A stretch of 64,000 nucleotides of DNA, from contig CAIIXF020000005.1 in assembly GCA_903813345.2 (NCBI GenBank), positions 31,063,375-31,127,374 of the forward strand, in the 5' to 3' direction. The translations under genes and the position numbers were made by a program. The stretch's first letter is position 1, and every line of letters begins with the position of its first letter. The notes beneath the pieces are model-generated. The model made no database searches and was not told where the DNA came from. It saw only the letters and a list, made by a program, of their open reading frames with translations. The stretch is from Owenia fusiformis. Lineage: Eukaryota; Annelida; Polychaeta; Sabellida; Oweniidae. Positions 46,201 through 54,410 of this stretch are shown in pieces.

Positions 46201-49200
46201 TGTTGTATTTTGTTGTGTTCAGCTCACGTGGTTAAAAGTAATTTTTGGAAAATGCCATAATTTGAACTTGCGCTCATAACCTTTTTATTGGGGTCCATAC
46301 TGATATCGGTCATGACTCCTACTTTTGGAGAAATCAACTTTTCAATATATTACATTTTTCATGATTTTCATTTTTCATGATGATCATAAGCGATCACCAT
46401 GGGAACCTGTCAACATGTTGCATTTTACGTCTTTTTATCTGTTGCCCATGATCTCCACTTGTATAACACATGTTCCATAGTTACGGGGGGTGATCCAAAA
46501 GTATTGGACGCCTCGCTCTAACTTTGCTTTTTTGTTAAATACCATTTCAGGTGACAGGGTCCCTATATTAAAAAATACTTTGAAAAGTAGCTCAAATAAA
46601 TTATTGTCTGGTGAAACATAAACACAAAGTTGTTATCTTTGTTATTGGAAAGTTTCATGTAATTTCATTAAAAAATAGCAAAGAGCGGGCGTCCAAGATT
46701 TGAGCTTTCGTGCTTCGTGTGTTGTTTAAATGTTCCTTCATATTAAAAACCGTGAGTTTGGTTTTCTATTAACATTCACCTAGCTTAAGTTAATTTCAAA
46801 TGTGAATCTTGCTGCATGTAGATCTCAAATGGATACTTTTTATTTTAAGGATGATGAACAAGCGCCACCTTTACCTACAAAGGAACCTTTGCCCCCATAG
46901 AATGTCTACAGTAATAGACTTATAGACAGTATCACCCATTTGCCAATTTATTAACTTTATAGTCTTCTGTTCTCCAAATATTTATTTATTACAATCTCTG
47001 CGAGTGATATATGAACTGCATGAAATAAAACATTCTCTCTCTCTGGAGAAAGTTTCATCACATAAAATGGAATGTGACAAAATCTCAAAGTAATAGAGGA
47101 GGGAAATGCTGAATGGATTTACTCAGAGTCTGCTGAAAACCTGGGACAGTTTCTTTTAATTCTTCAAATTAAAAATGATGCATTGTACAAGTATAACGGT
47201 GCCATCTATATGTGCATGCTTAATGTGACAATGTCCATGCATGTAGGGCTAAATTCAAATGCATATGACTAAATTCATGTGACTATTTCATAAATGTAAC
47301 TTTTCATAGATCTTGGGAAATGCTTTAAATAATGTGGCATTTGCACTGTTAATTGGATCATGTTTACATGTTTCTATACAATCAGGGATATTGTATATTG
47401 TTTGCCATTTGTTAATTTTTAATCAGGTTTAAAGACAAATGTGAGTAAATGCCAAAAGTGCCTATTGTCAAAATAACAAAAAGTGAGCTTGTGATCTGAG
47501 GTATTAAGTACATTATAACTGAAGAGCATGTCAAAGCATATAAAACTTCTTGCAATACATGTTTGAGGGATGTCAGGCAGAGTAACTCATGAAAATGAAA
47601 ACAGCTATCACATTAAACAATTATCGCAATTTAAACATTTCACTCTGCCGTAAAAGAACATGAATACTATGTCTTTCCGCTACCCCCAACTGCCTCCCCC
47701 CTTGCTACAGGCCTGGGTTCAATAGAGTTTCATCTATCCAGGCCTTAACAAAAATGCTACCATCTTTATATTTTATGATTAAGTTTTGTTAAGTTATGTT
47801 ATTCTACTATTTCACTCTGCCGTAAAAGAACATGAAAACTATGTCTTTCCGCTACCCCCAACTGCCTTCGACCTTGCTACAGGCCTGGGTTCAATAGAGT
47901 TTCATCTATTCAGGCCTTAACAAAAATGCTACCATCTTTATATTTTATGATTCAGTTTATGTTATTCTACCATGCATGAATGATAATAAATGTGCAAAGA
48001 AATGCATGGTTGATATATTGCATGCATGGTTGATATATTGCATGTTCTGCAGTTTGCACAAATTGCATGCATTAGTTCCTCAATTTTAATGAAAATGTAG
48101 AAGACATATGTAAACATTATCTTTGTTGAAAGCTTTATCTCAAAGAGCTATTTATTTGACTCCAGTTGCGCATTTGATTTGAGTTTTGCTGAATACCATT
48201 TCAGCAAAGAATTTGGTTGTGATGGAGAATGAAGGTTATGAGTGTTTATGGATTATAATCAAACAGAGCTGTTAGATGTGTAATTGTGTTCTCTCTTATG
48301 CCCTTGCGTTATGATTGTGCAATTGATTTTGACCTGTCTTTGTGATTGTGCTCTGGGATTTGTGATTGTGCTTTCGACTTTATGATTGTGCTCTGGATTT
48401 GGATTGTGTTTTCATGTTGTGGATGCCAGAGTTTGAATCTCAATTTTCCAATATCACTCTGCTAGGGTCTTGTGTCATATACATATCTAGAACCTCAAAT
48501 TTTTTTTATTTATTTTAGTTTTATTTCAAGTGCAATGATATAATGAATATTTCATTTTTTTCACTGAAATAAGTGATTTGAATTGTAAAAATGAATAGTG
48601 TTTATGTTATGTTAACATAACTGTTTAGATGTATGATATAATGAACATGTTGTATAATGTACATTTTCTTTTTTATACATTGAATGTAAGCTATTTCACA
48701 TGAGTTCAAATATTTATTACTGTATTGTATACTAAAAATAAATGTAAAAGCAGAATATGCTTATTAATATAGTAAAGAATAATTCATTTTATTGAAAATG
48801 CTTTTCCTCTGTCCCATTCTAGTTACAACTTCAAACTTTTTTTGTTGCAGCATAGTTGTTTGATTGAAGAATATCTCACAATTAATAAGTAGCCTATTCT
48901 TACCTTATCACATATCACATTACAAAAGTTACAAGAAAGCAAGTGGTAAATGGCAACTTTATAAGAACTGATAACTTCTACCATTGACCTCTATCCATGC
49001 TTCTACTGGTAAGACCCATCGTGATGCAACAAGAGTGGGGACCCATTCTTGTAACTAAATTTTAAGAATGGGACTGGACAAGTATCTTGAATAATCTCAG
49101 CTTTTAGACAATTTCAATGTCTTGAACTTTGCTACGCATACATATATATGGCATATATATGGACGATGTATCAATGCAGAATGGAAAACTATTTGTGAAA

Positions 49201-50800
49201 TATTATCCAATATTAGTGTATTATGTGTATATAATGCACATTGCTATTATTTATTCTGATGTGTGTTTAACATGCTTTTGTTAATAAAAATTGTAAATAA
49301 ATAAAAAATAATGAATCAATAAATTGTTGAAACTACATCAGTGATTTAAATGTTTTTAGATTTACTATTATAAATCACGGAATTTGCGATAGAATTTCAC
49401 TGAAATAGCTTCAATAATGGAACTACAAATCAGTACTTCCAATAGAGGTTATGAGCCCCCCCCCTAACTCCAAATCTCCCCACAAGCTGTGTTGGTGAAG
49501 TAAATAGCGGGTCCACAGTGTTTAGGGGCTATATATGCTATTGTACATGATTGAAATGTGGAATCCCATATATGAGATGGAAAAATTATTCATTACATCA
49601 TTGCTTCAAATGAATAAGTTTATATTGGAAAAAATCTATGAAATGCAAAATAGGTGGGGTGTCTAATTGTCTCACACACAAGAGTTTGCTCAGTTTATTC
49701 ATAACGTTAAAATGAATAATCTACTGATAAGGTATCTATCTATGTAACTTGCATATATAAGGGTTATGTACTGGGAGGTTTTGGATATGGGGTTTATCCA
49801 GAGGGAGATATGCATATCTTCCTGAGGGACCGTAGGGACCGAAGGTAGATGTGCATATCTCACGAGGGATGAACCCTATATCCAAAACCGACCGTACGTA
49901 ACTGCTTTATCCTATACCAAGTAGAGTTTTCTAATTTTCTTTCAATTTCTTTTTATTTTTTCAATTTCTTCACATTTTTCTAATTTTTTTTCAATTTATT
50001 CAATTTTTTTTTTCAATTTTTTATTTTTTTCAATTTTTTCACAATTTTTCTTTTTTTCAATTTTTTCTTATTTTTTCAATTTTTTTTTTCAAAGCGGGAA
50101 GATATGCCCTGGAGCGGGAGATATGGCGGGAGATATGGAGGTTCAGGATATGGAAACCTCAAAATCATGATACGGGATATATCTTACCAACTTATCTCCC
50201 TAAAACTCTACTTGGCATAGGATAATGATGTTTATTATACGTTTAATATTTTAAATATTACATGAAATCAGAGAATAGATTAATGGTCTTAGAAATCTTG
50301 GTTGTCTTTGGTATTCCTTAAGAAATTAGTGACGAAATCAATGGCTTGTGACTTCATTATAGATTAGTTATTTAACCTCTTAGGTGAACAGATAAAATCA
50401 GGCATGGCCATGGACAAATCTGAAACCACTGATAAGGCTTTGATAAATCACTCCCATTGTCCTTAAAGGCCCCATATAAAGTTTAAACCACATATTTTCA
50501 AACTCTAGATGGGGCCTTTAATTGTGCCTTTAATATTTCAAACTATTTAATGAAAAAAATGCTCTAATTTACCCTGTATATTCTTATTAATAATGAGATG
50601 TTTACATTTTCCAGCAAATTCTGCTCCAGAATATTGGACTCTTGGATGAGGTATTGGACGATGAGCCCTTAATTAAAGATGATAGCAATTTCGTTCTTGT
50701 ACTTGACAAATCAGCTGATACAACACAATCACATGATCTTAAAGAACCAATTAAAATGGATGAAAATACAGAAGGACATCATAGTGAATCTGAGGCATAA
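25044..50800 (+). CDS. APPL1: APPL endosomal adaptor (DCC-interacting protein 13), 5' incomplete
   Basis: Fifteen exons were traced by splice sites and phase: 25044-25225, 25880-26041, 26376-26457, 30951-31060, 31475-31517, 36885-36932, 40204-40280, 41512-41655, 42244-42368, 42622-42730, 42943-43029, 43681-43771, 44007-44057, 44354-44467, 50615-50800 (1611 bases, 536 residues, stop TAA). Seen in order: the distal BAR domain (LEPLLGY-like IEPLLGYMHAQ), the PH domain (YFFTQGGNLMCQA), a Ser-rich linker, the APPL-specific NTPIQFDMISP motif, the PTB domain (VVRFLGSMEVK, RQIMAARAIHNMF), and a tail ending NFVLVL...SESEA. Known: APPL proteins bind Rab5 on early endosomes through BAR-PH and link receptors and Akt through PTB. 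The long coiled segment between PTB and tail is shorter than in vertebrates. It could equally be called APPL2 or the single invertebrate orthologue. About 160 N-terminal residues are missing from the window. A TLR gene is nested in the fifth intron. Confidence 0.92.
25207..25630. repeat. 37-bp minisatellite that includes an APPL splice donor
   Basis: Eleven copies of a 37-base unit with core AAATGGGTCAGTTGTATTG, plus a degraded twelfth. The first copy is the last ~20 bases of APPL exon a together with its donor GG|GTCAGT. Most later copies keep the donor-like GGTCAGT; one has GAGTCAGT and one GGTTAGT. Confidence 0.9.
25880..26041 (+). CDS. APPL1: APPL exon b (end of BAR, start of PH)
   Basis: Acceptor ATTTTTAG; reads VHSELSSETQKTVEFIQSIE and ends KSGYLMIR at GTAAGT. 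K-S-G-Y-L is the usual first strand of a PH domain. Confidence 0.85.
26376..26457 (+). CDS. APPL1: APPL exon c (PH domain)
   Basis: Reads KQAMLGNKWERMYFFTQGG and ends CQAVEE at GTAAAC. The F-T-Q-G-G-N-L-M string is characteristic of APPL PH domains. Confidence 0.88.
26540..26812. mobile_element. Mariner-like MITE 3 in APPL intron
   Basis: Begins TACAGGGTGTCTGTC and ends CAGACACCCTGTA, with TA at both edges; about 270 bases, no coding frame. Same TIR start as MITE 1 and MITE 2. Confidence 0.65.
28086..28226. repeat. GC-rich palindrome
   Basis: CGTCGTTTCGGCATCG and related CGGCACCG strings on the left are mirrored by CGAAACGGCACCG and CGAAACGGCGTCG on the right, giving a hairpin of about 140 bases. 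It is locally GC-rich in AT-rich surroundings. Confidence 0.6.
28266..28866. mobile_element. 600-bp foldback element
   Basis: The left arm starts CACTGGTCAGTATCAAG and the right arm ends CTTGATACTGACCAGTG. Interior segments also mirror each other (ACAGTTCAATGGTATCTTCC against GGAAGATATCGTTGAACTGT), so nearly the whole element folds on itself. It is inserted beside the 52-bp minisatellite. Confidence 0.7.
29226..30055. mobile_element. CCGAACGAAG-type repeat element, copy 1
   Basis: Ends CCCACCGAAC and GTTCGGTGGG form inverted termini. The interior is about six degenerate ~130-base units, each with 'AACTCAAATAC', 'TTTTATATGC' and 'AATGGCCACCATTTTT'-like strings. The tail reads GATTTGCTACTCTGTGG. 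Open frames here are repeat-derived. Confidence 0.6.
30951..31060 (+). CDS. APPL1: APPL exon d (PH domain)
   Basis: Acceptor CATCCCAG; reads VAGSLILDLNEDGTY and DDRRYVFVIHSPKVKK, the latter matching D-R-R-Y-C-F-Q-I in vertebrate APPL. It ends in phase 2 at GTAATT. Confidence 0.88.
31475..31517 (+). CDS. APPL1: APPL exon e (PH domain, 43 bases)
   Basis: Acceptor GTTTGCAG; reads KTVHLQAENQRERNE, the L-Q-A-E stretch before the PH C-terminal helix. Donor GTGAGC, phase 0. The next intron houses the TLR gene. Confidence 0.85.
31874..32650. mobile_element. CCGAACGAAG-type repeat element, copy 2
   Basis: Begins CCCATTGAACGAAG, contains a GTCCGTACGTACG/TCCGTCCG simple repeat near 31935-31970 and repeated 'TTGTTCATATTTGG' units, and ends GTTCGATGGGATTTGC. 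Same architecture as 29226-30055. Lies at the 5' end of the intron holding the TLR gene. Confidence 0.6.
32979..35329 (+). CDS. Toll-like receptor (LRR-TM-TIR), nested in an APPL intron, one frameshift
   Basis: ATG 32979 begins a signal peptide (MFYTILLIYVGLCQGVA) and an LRR N-cap (CCHTCKCDG...VYCDT) that stops at TAG 33168 in frame. One frame over, the text continues as F-P-L-D-C-P-Q-N-T-T and stays open to TAG 35329 (677 codons from ATG 33296). Seen in that part: leucine-rich repeats (e.g. LRSLNLSGNNLNIL, LKMLNVSYNKLESLP), LRR C-cap starting NPLICGC at about residue 380, a membrane segment at about 435-460 (VILLTILVIILIC), and a TIR domain at about 487-630 with FDGFISYSS (box 1), a BB loop RPGGYI and FWRKL (box 3). 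Known: such receptors detect microbial or developmental ligands and signal through TIR adaptors. The shift may be a sequencing error or a true inactivation. The coding part is otherwise intronless; AATAAA at about 35612. Confidence 0.85.
36885..36932 (+). CDS. APPL1: APPL exon f (PH C-terminal helix)
   Basis: Acceptor GTTTTACAG; reads WIAAINNTVRSGGYVK before GTGAGT. The opening Trp is the invariant residue of the PH C-terminal helix. 16 codons, phase 0 at both ends. Confidence 0.88.
37000..37670. mobile_element. GC-rich foldback/MITE with CCGGCCG repeats
   Basis: The left terminus GGCCTAGTCACATAG is mirrored by the right terminus CTATGTGACTAGGCC, followed inward by CCGGCCGATG and CATCGGCCGG. 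The interior is dense in CGGCCG and CACCGAGCTC strings, strikingly GC-rich compared with the intron around it. Flanks ATTAT and ATTAG may be a target duplication. Open frames on both strands are composition artefacts. Confidence 0.65.
37718..38988. mobile_element. ACAGTAAAACCTG-family DNA element, 1.27 kb
   Basis: Begins ACAGTAAAACCTGTCTAATC and ends with CAGGTGTTCAGATATACAGG then TTTTACTGTA, an inverted match of about 30 bases. No transposase frame was seen. Shorter relatives occur at 8741-8914, 41939-42132, 52834-52985 and 53644-53795. Confidence 0.6.
40016..40108 (+). repeat. tRNA-derived SINE head or tRNA pseudogene
   Basis: TGGCCGGAGCGGTAAAGC resembles an A box and GGGTTCAATTCCC a B box, spaced about 35 bases apart. 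The acceptor stem pairs poorly (CCCTAT against ATGGGA). This fits a Pol III promoter of a SINE rather than a working tRNA. Confidence 0.5.
40204..40280 (+). CDS. APPL1: APPL exon g (Ser-rich linker)
   Basis: Acceptor GTGTTTCAG; reads DRSSSNSSNRSRSSS followed by DSQPVKPGELL. A low-complexity serine/arginine linker between PH and PTB. Donor GTAAGT, phase 2. Confidence 0.8.
41163..41285. repeat. Dispersed GTAACAAATGGCAGG repeat
   Basis: Contains GTAACAAATGGCAGGTGATG and GCATATTAATGCCTTGTTT after several GGTGTTTGGTGGTC strings. Related copies lie at 20735-20805, 23475-23560 (inverted), 23960-24085, 51715-51825 and 57515-57610 (inverted). Confidence 0.65.
41512..41655 (+). CDS. APPL1: APPL exon h (linker with TPIQFD motif)
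   Basis: Acceptor TTATTTAG; reads VSPSSAPPQVSQVGENDGYF, then NTPIQFDMISP, a linker motif conserved in APPL. Donor GTAAGT, phase 2. Confidence 0.87.
41939..42132. mobile_element. ACAGTAAAACCT-family short element
   Basis: Begins ACAGTAAAACCTATTAC and ends TAACAGTTTTTGCTGTA, with GTGGAACACCTT and GGTGTTCCA strings inside. Lies in the intron before APPL exon i. Confidence 0.5.
42244..42368 (+). CDS. APPL1: APPL exon i (start of PTB domain)
   Basis: Acceptor TATTCCAG; reads RINPFDQSTIAIV and FVVRFLGSMEVKYDRG. The R-F-L-G-S-M-E-V string opens the PTB domain. Donor GTAAGT, phase 1. Confidence 0.9.
42622..42730 (+). CDS. APPL1: APPL exon j (PTB helix)
   Basis: Acceptor TTTTCAG; reads GDSLVNETIRQIMAARAIHN and LLLVSSECMR. 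R-Q-I-x-A-A-R-A-I-H-N is strongly conserved in APPL PTB domains. Donor GTAAGA. Confidence 0.9.
42943..43029 (+). CDS. APPL1: APPL exon k (PTB strands)
   Basis: Acceptor AATTCCAG; reads LLDPSNKSVRAEFGLADISF and WAAHRESKK. Donor GTAAGT, phase 2. Confidence 0.85.
43544..43695. repeat. 77-bp tandem duplication of an APPL splice acceptor
   Basis: TCTTGGCTGAAGCAC...ATTTTCAG plus the first 15 exon bases (ACTATTTGGTTTCAT) at 43544-43619 are repeated at 43620-43695, where the second acceptor is the real one. Use of the first would read LFGFISWLKHCISTK and then stop. Confidence 0.85.
43681..43771 (+). CDS. APPL1: APPL exon l (PTB strands)
   Basis: Acceptor TATTTTCAG; reads LFGFITKLKGGSQNTPFSCF and VFESDSFAEE. 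A decoy copy of the acceptor and the first 15 exon bases lies 77 bases upstream. Donor GTAACT, phase 0. Confidence 0.87.
44007..44057 (+). CDS. APPL1: APPL exon m (PTB C-terminal helix)
   Basis: Acceptor CTTGTAG; reads VCHAISTATQLAFQALM, the C-terminal PTB helix. Donor GTGAGT; 17 codons. Confidence 0.85.
44354..44467 (+). CDS. APPL1: APPL exon n (acidic/polar tail)
   Basis: Acceptor GTGTTGTAG; reads SKSEGSGGAEGATNAQ, then PEPKETSPKEG and KLTEQ at GTAACA. Low complexity and poorly conserved; supported by phase 0 continuity at both ends. Confidence 0.75.
46482..46710. mobile_element. Mariner-like MITE remnant
   Basis: GGTGATCCAAAAGTATTGG and GGACGCCTCGCTCTAACTTT on the left are partly mirrored by AGCAAAGAGCGGGCGTCC on the right. 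No coding frame. Confidence 0.4.
46850..46900 (+). CDS. APPL1: Possible alternative last exon of APPL (proline-rich end)
   Basis: TTTTTATTTTAAG precedes GATGATGAACAAGCG. In phase 0 after exon n it reads DDEQAPPLPTKEPLPP then TAG. An AATAAA lies about 125 bases downstream (47024). Seen: an acceptor-like site, correct phase, codon-like content and a poly(A) signal. Inferred: a shorter isoform with an SH3-type proline motif in place of the conserved tail. Confidence 0.4.
   Translation, partial: DDEQAPPLPTKEPLPP
47641..47970. repeat. 172-bp direct tandem duplication
   Basis: CACTCTGCCGTAAAAGAACA starts both units (47641 and 47813). The units run in parallel through CTACAGGCCTGGGTTCAATA and CTACCATCTTTATATTTTAT with few differences. 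Confidence 0.8.
49750..50222. repeat. Dispersed GGGTTATGTACTGGGAGG element
   Basis: Begins GGGTTATGTACTGGGAGG, contains GAGGGACCGTAGGGACCG, AT/T-rich DNA and GCGGGAGATATGG strings, and ends CTAAAACTCTACTTGGCATA. Sequence blocks recur in rearranged order at 62990-63665. Confidence 0.6.
50615..50800 (+). CDS. APPL1: APPL exon p (last exon, conserved tail)
   Basis: Acceptor TTTTCCAG; reads QILLQNIGLLDEVLDDEP, then SNFVLVLDKSAD and ends SESEA before TAA. The F-V-L-x-L and S-E-A end matches the vertebrate APPL C-terminus. AATAAA follows near 50893. Confidence 0.88.
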   Translation, partial: QILLQNIGLLDEVLDDEPLIKDDSNFVLVLDKSADTTQSHDLKEPIKMDENTEGHHSESEA

Positions 50801-52065
50801 ATACAACTGCGGCTGAACTATAAGGGGAACAATATAGAGGTCTCTCTGTTATAGCAACAAAATATTTTTAGTGCGCTCCTTCCACTTAAAGGAATAAAGT
50901 CACCTTATGACTACCTGATGGAGTCCATTATTAATGCAGAATTGAAGAATTGTTCATTACTTGAAGAGAATTCCTGATAGTGTTCATGAAATGCCTCGTA
51001 ACGTTTTTTCTTAAAATGAATCGCCGCGTTCTTTGAAAAAACAGGAATATTACAATATGATTCTTTTGAATATATTTATTGGATATACTTTTGGTTGTGC
51101 ATCTATGTTCAAATAGTTTTTTATATCAGAGTTCTGGAATTAGTTAAAAAATATTGGCCACAGTCTTAAGTTTAAAATTCATCAGTCACATAATTAATTG
51201 TGAGGACCTGAGCCAAGTGAACCACAAGCGGAGCATGCAAACTTGATGTTACTGAAGTACACTATCATTTTTGTGGACTCAAATAGGTTTCAACTGATGA
51301 TTTCATTCCATAGAAATGGTCGGATTTGCCAATTCTATATAAATAAATGATCTTTATCAAGTACTCGATCAAAGCCAAAAGTAAAATAGATGTTTAACAT
51401 CAAGTAGCCGAGAAAGTGCAGATTATTAATATAACCTGTGCTTAGACTTTATTCACCACATAGGGTCCCCTTTTCAATTTTTTCACCCAGTTAATTTTTA
51501 TTCATCAATGGCGAATAGTGACTGTTAATTCAGAACTCTGATATATAGAGACATGAAACAGAAAGTTACATCTAAAAGTATAGAACTGGGCATGTGAGTA
51601 TGGCTCAGTGGGTAAAGTGTTAGAATGTGTTTTAACCAATACTCAAAAATATTATATAAAATTAATTCAAAAGCACTAAACCTGAATAGGACTTTTCATT
51701 TTTATGTCACCACCAAACGTGGTGACATAGTCTCCAACTTTTTTGTGGACGGTGTTTGTCATTAAGCAATCGGTGTCTGTAACAAATGGCAGGTGGTGAC
51801 ATTTTGCATGTTCATGCCTTGTATATTTTAGCTTTGGAAGAATATGAAGCATAATATTACAACCTGTACAATACATCATGTACTTAGCAACCATTACATC
51901 CCCAGGTGTATTGAAACCAATTTTGGCCAGGGATTCTGGTAGAACATAATTAGGAACATGGGTTAAAATAGAACTGGGTGTTGGTGAATTAACAGGAATA
52001 TAGTCATTAGCTCAAGATTATATTTTTCATAGTCCATCAAGTAGTTCTGCATTCATATTCATGGT

Positions 52066-52349
52066 GACTATCCAGGGCCCGTATATCGCGAGCAAGTTCC
52101 CGCTGACATCGCGAGCAATGACCTCATATTAGAAGCAGGGCCTTGAGAGATATGATAAAATATAGTTATATTTGAAGAACGTCATTGCCCTGCAATTGAA
52201 ATAGCCATTGTACTATGAAACAAAGTTGTAGTGAGTTTTACTCACTAAAGTTTTATAAAAAACTTTGTATTTCAATTTTATCATATCTCTGAAGGCCCTG
52301 CTTCTAACATGAGGTCATTGCTCGCGATTTAACCGGGGCCTGGATAGTC
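52066..52349. mobile_element. Foldback element with nested inverted repeats
   Basis: Outer ends GACTATCCAGGGCC and GGCCTGGATAGTC; inner ~50-base arms carry TCGCGAGCAATGACCTCAT on the left and its inverse on the right, with about 110 bases between. Typical of a hairpin MITE. Confidence 0.65.
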
Positions 52350-52833
52350 CCCTTGATATTGGTTATATACAAATTAATGTACCAGGAGACGTTGAATCAA
52401 ATATTGGCTCTAATGTTAGATCATTTACTGGCAATACGTAATATAGGAAAACTAGCAAAGGACATTCACACTGAATATTAAGATTAGCCTTATATCAGAC
52501 ACAAACTGCTTGGGCAAATGGTATCGCTGATATAGGGAAATGGTATCTCTGATAAAGGGAAATGGTATCCAATTGTTACTTATGTGTGAATAAGATGTGT
52601 GGTGTGTTTTAATAGTAATACATGTACTACAAATATATATTTAGATCTCCCAAATACCTGAGTATAACAACTAGTGATCAGGTATATATTTTTGTAGAGG
52701 AAATTTCATCGTGGAAAAGTGCACAATGTTTTGATATTAAGATATCATGTCTCGTATCTTGGATTACAATACTATAAAATTGTGCTGTTTTCCCCAACTG
52801 AACTTTCCAAATATAAAAAATTATTGGAGTTGT

Positions 52834-52985
52834 CTACAGTAAAACTTGCATATCTGAACAGCTCTCTAATCTGACCATCTCTCAAGTTAAGCAGTTTTTT
52901 CAGACCAATTTTTAAATGTCTGGCACAAAAACATCGAAATGTGAACACCTGCCAAGCATTCAGATTGGACAGGTTTGATTGTACA
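52834..52985. mobile_element. ACAGTAAAACTTG-family short element
   Basis: Begins ACAGTAAAACTTGCATATC and ends CAGATTGGACAGGTTTGA, with GTGAACACCTGCC inside; a degraded relative of 37718-38988. Confidence 0.45.
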
Positions 52986-53643
52986 CAACTCTTAATTTAT
53001 GATAGCATAATAGCAGGTCTATATAATTAGGTTTCCAAATATACAGAGTCTACAGACCTAGTTTGTACTCTAATAAACTTTTCTTGTGAACAGATAGATT
53101 GTATTAGGGGGGAGGGGTGGTTGGGGGCAACATGGGTAATGTAACATTCTGCTCCCTCTCTTGAAAAGATGCATTGACAGCTTTTATACATCACTATAGG
53201 CTGTAGACAATATAACTTTTACTTATGATTCAACTTTAACATGATACAGAATTTAACATTTTAATCATTTACTATATTTATTTTATATGCTTCATGCATA
53301 ATACTGTACATTAGTCAAAAGTACATGCTTATTTTTAGACAAAATGTACTTGGGATAGAAAAACTTTCAGAATGTTATGGTTCTAAATAAATATGCCAGT
53401 GAAAACATTATAGTGATCACTTATGTTAATTGTTCTTTTCACTTGGATGTATTACTTTAGAATGTAAATGTATCAAACAAAGGGGGAGGGGGTCATTCCA
53501 ATGTCATAACATTGATGTTGAGTGTATGATCCATTATATACATGTATCACCAGTGAGAAATAACTCAGTATTCTTGCATGTTAGCTTTTATCGAGTTTGG
53601 AGTTTCACTTTTTTAACAACTGCTCCAAAGAATTTTATCATCA

Positions 53644-53795
53644 CAGTAAAAACTGGAAAGAACACCTCAAAAGTGGAACAGGTTTTAAAAGTCTTGCAGC
53701 CCATTGACATGATAGACTCTATGTTGATGGACCTCTGTAAGTGGAACACTTTTTGTGGTTTCAAGGGTGTACCACTTACACAGGCTGTACTGTAC
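53644..53795. mobile_element. ACAGTAAAAAC-family short element
   Basis: Begins ACAGTAAAAACTGG and ends ACACAGGCTGTACTGTA, with AAGTGGAACAC strings inside. Confidence 0.4.
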
Positions 53796-54339
53796 TTAAT
53801 TAAAAACAATATGAAGTGGCAAATAACTTTAATTCTCCTTTTCGCGGTTCGCTCTTTGAACCAGAACGTTCGCAAATATGCACTGAAAAAGCACTCAAAA
53901 AGGACAAAATTTGATTGGTCAATCTTTTCCCACTATGCATTTTGCGTAGCTATTTGCATGACACGAAAGTTCTAAATCAAACTAATTACTCAATTTTGTT
54001 TTTACACCCGCACGCTAAATAAAACAATGACACCATCGGAAGTATTCTTCTTTGTCATTGCTTTAATAGTCAGTGTACCGAGTTTAATCAATAAAAGATT
54101 GTACAACGAACAACAAAATTCGGAAACGAGTACTATAGATTTGCTTTCGGAACACTGAACGGATTGACCTAGATAATAGCGACGCGTCTTCTTTGGTCTA
54201 CTGCTCAGTTGTTTGTGGGTTTTCAACGTAACTCTATAATGTAATTTGAAGATGAATATTTTTATTCAGTTGTTGCATCGATGTCGCAGTTTGTAGTGCG
54301 GTAAAATTGGCATGAAAGTATTGAAAGTCGAGTGGAATT

Positions 54340-54410
54340 GTTTTTTCCAATATGGCGACTAGTCTACTGATCACGTGACCTTCTCTTCCGGAATATTTTC
54401 TCACTTTTCA
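54340..54410. promoter_or_regulatory. Promoter-like motif cluster
   Basis: CCAATATGGCGAC (YY1-like), TCACGTGACC (E-box) and CTTCCGGAAT (ETS-like) lie within about 60 bases. This combination is common at housekeeping promoters. No adjacent first exon was recognised. Confidence 0.2.

Larger units (their letters stand above)
44468..50614. other. Long APPL intron
   Basis: Apart from the proposed alternative exon (46850-46900), it holds short tandem repeats at 45118-45245 (about 25-base TACTGCTATATGGGTACTAT units) and 45665-45740 (AGAGAAGCACTAGACT), a mariner-like remnant (46482-46710), a 172-base duplication (47641-47970), a dispersed element (49750-50222) and a T-rich low-complexity tract (49920-50090). 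Confidence 0.6.

Noticed and set aside
53430-53975. 181-codon plus-strand open frame
   Set aside because: It runs through an ACAGTAAAAAC-family repeat, shows no domain, and has an equally long antisense frame.
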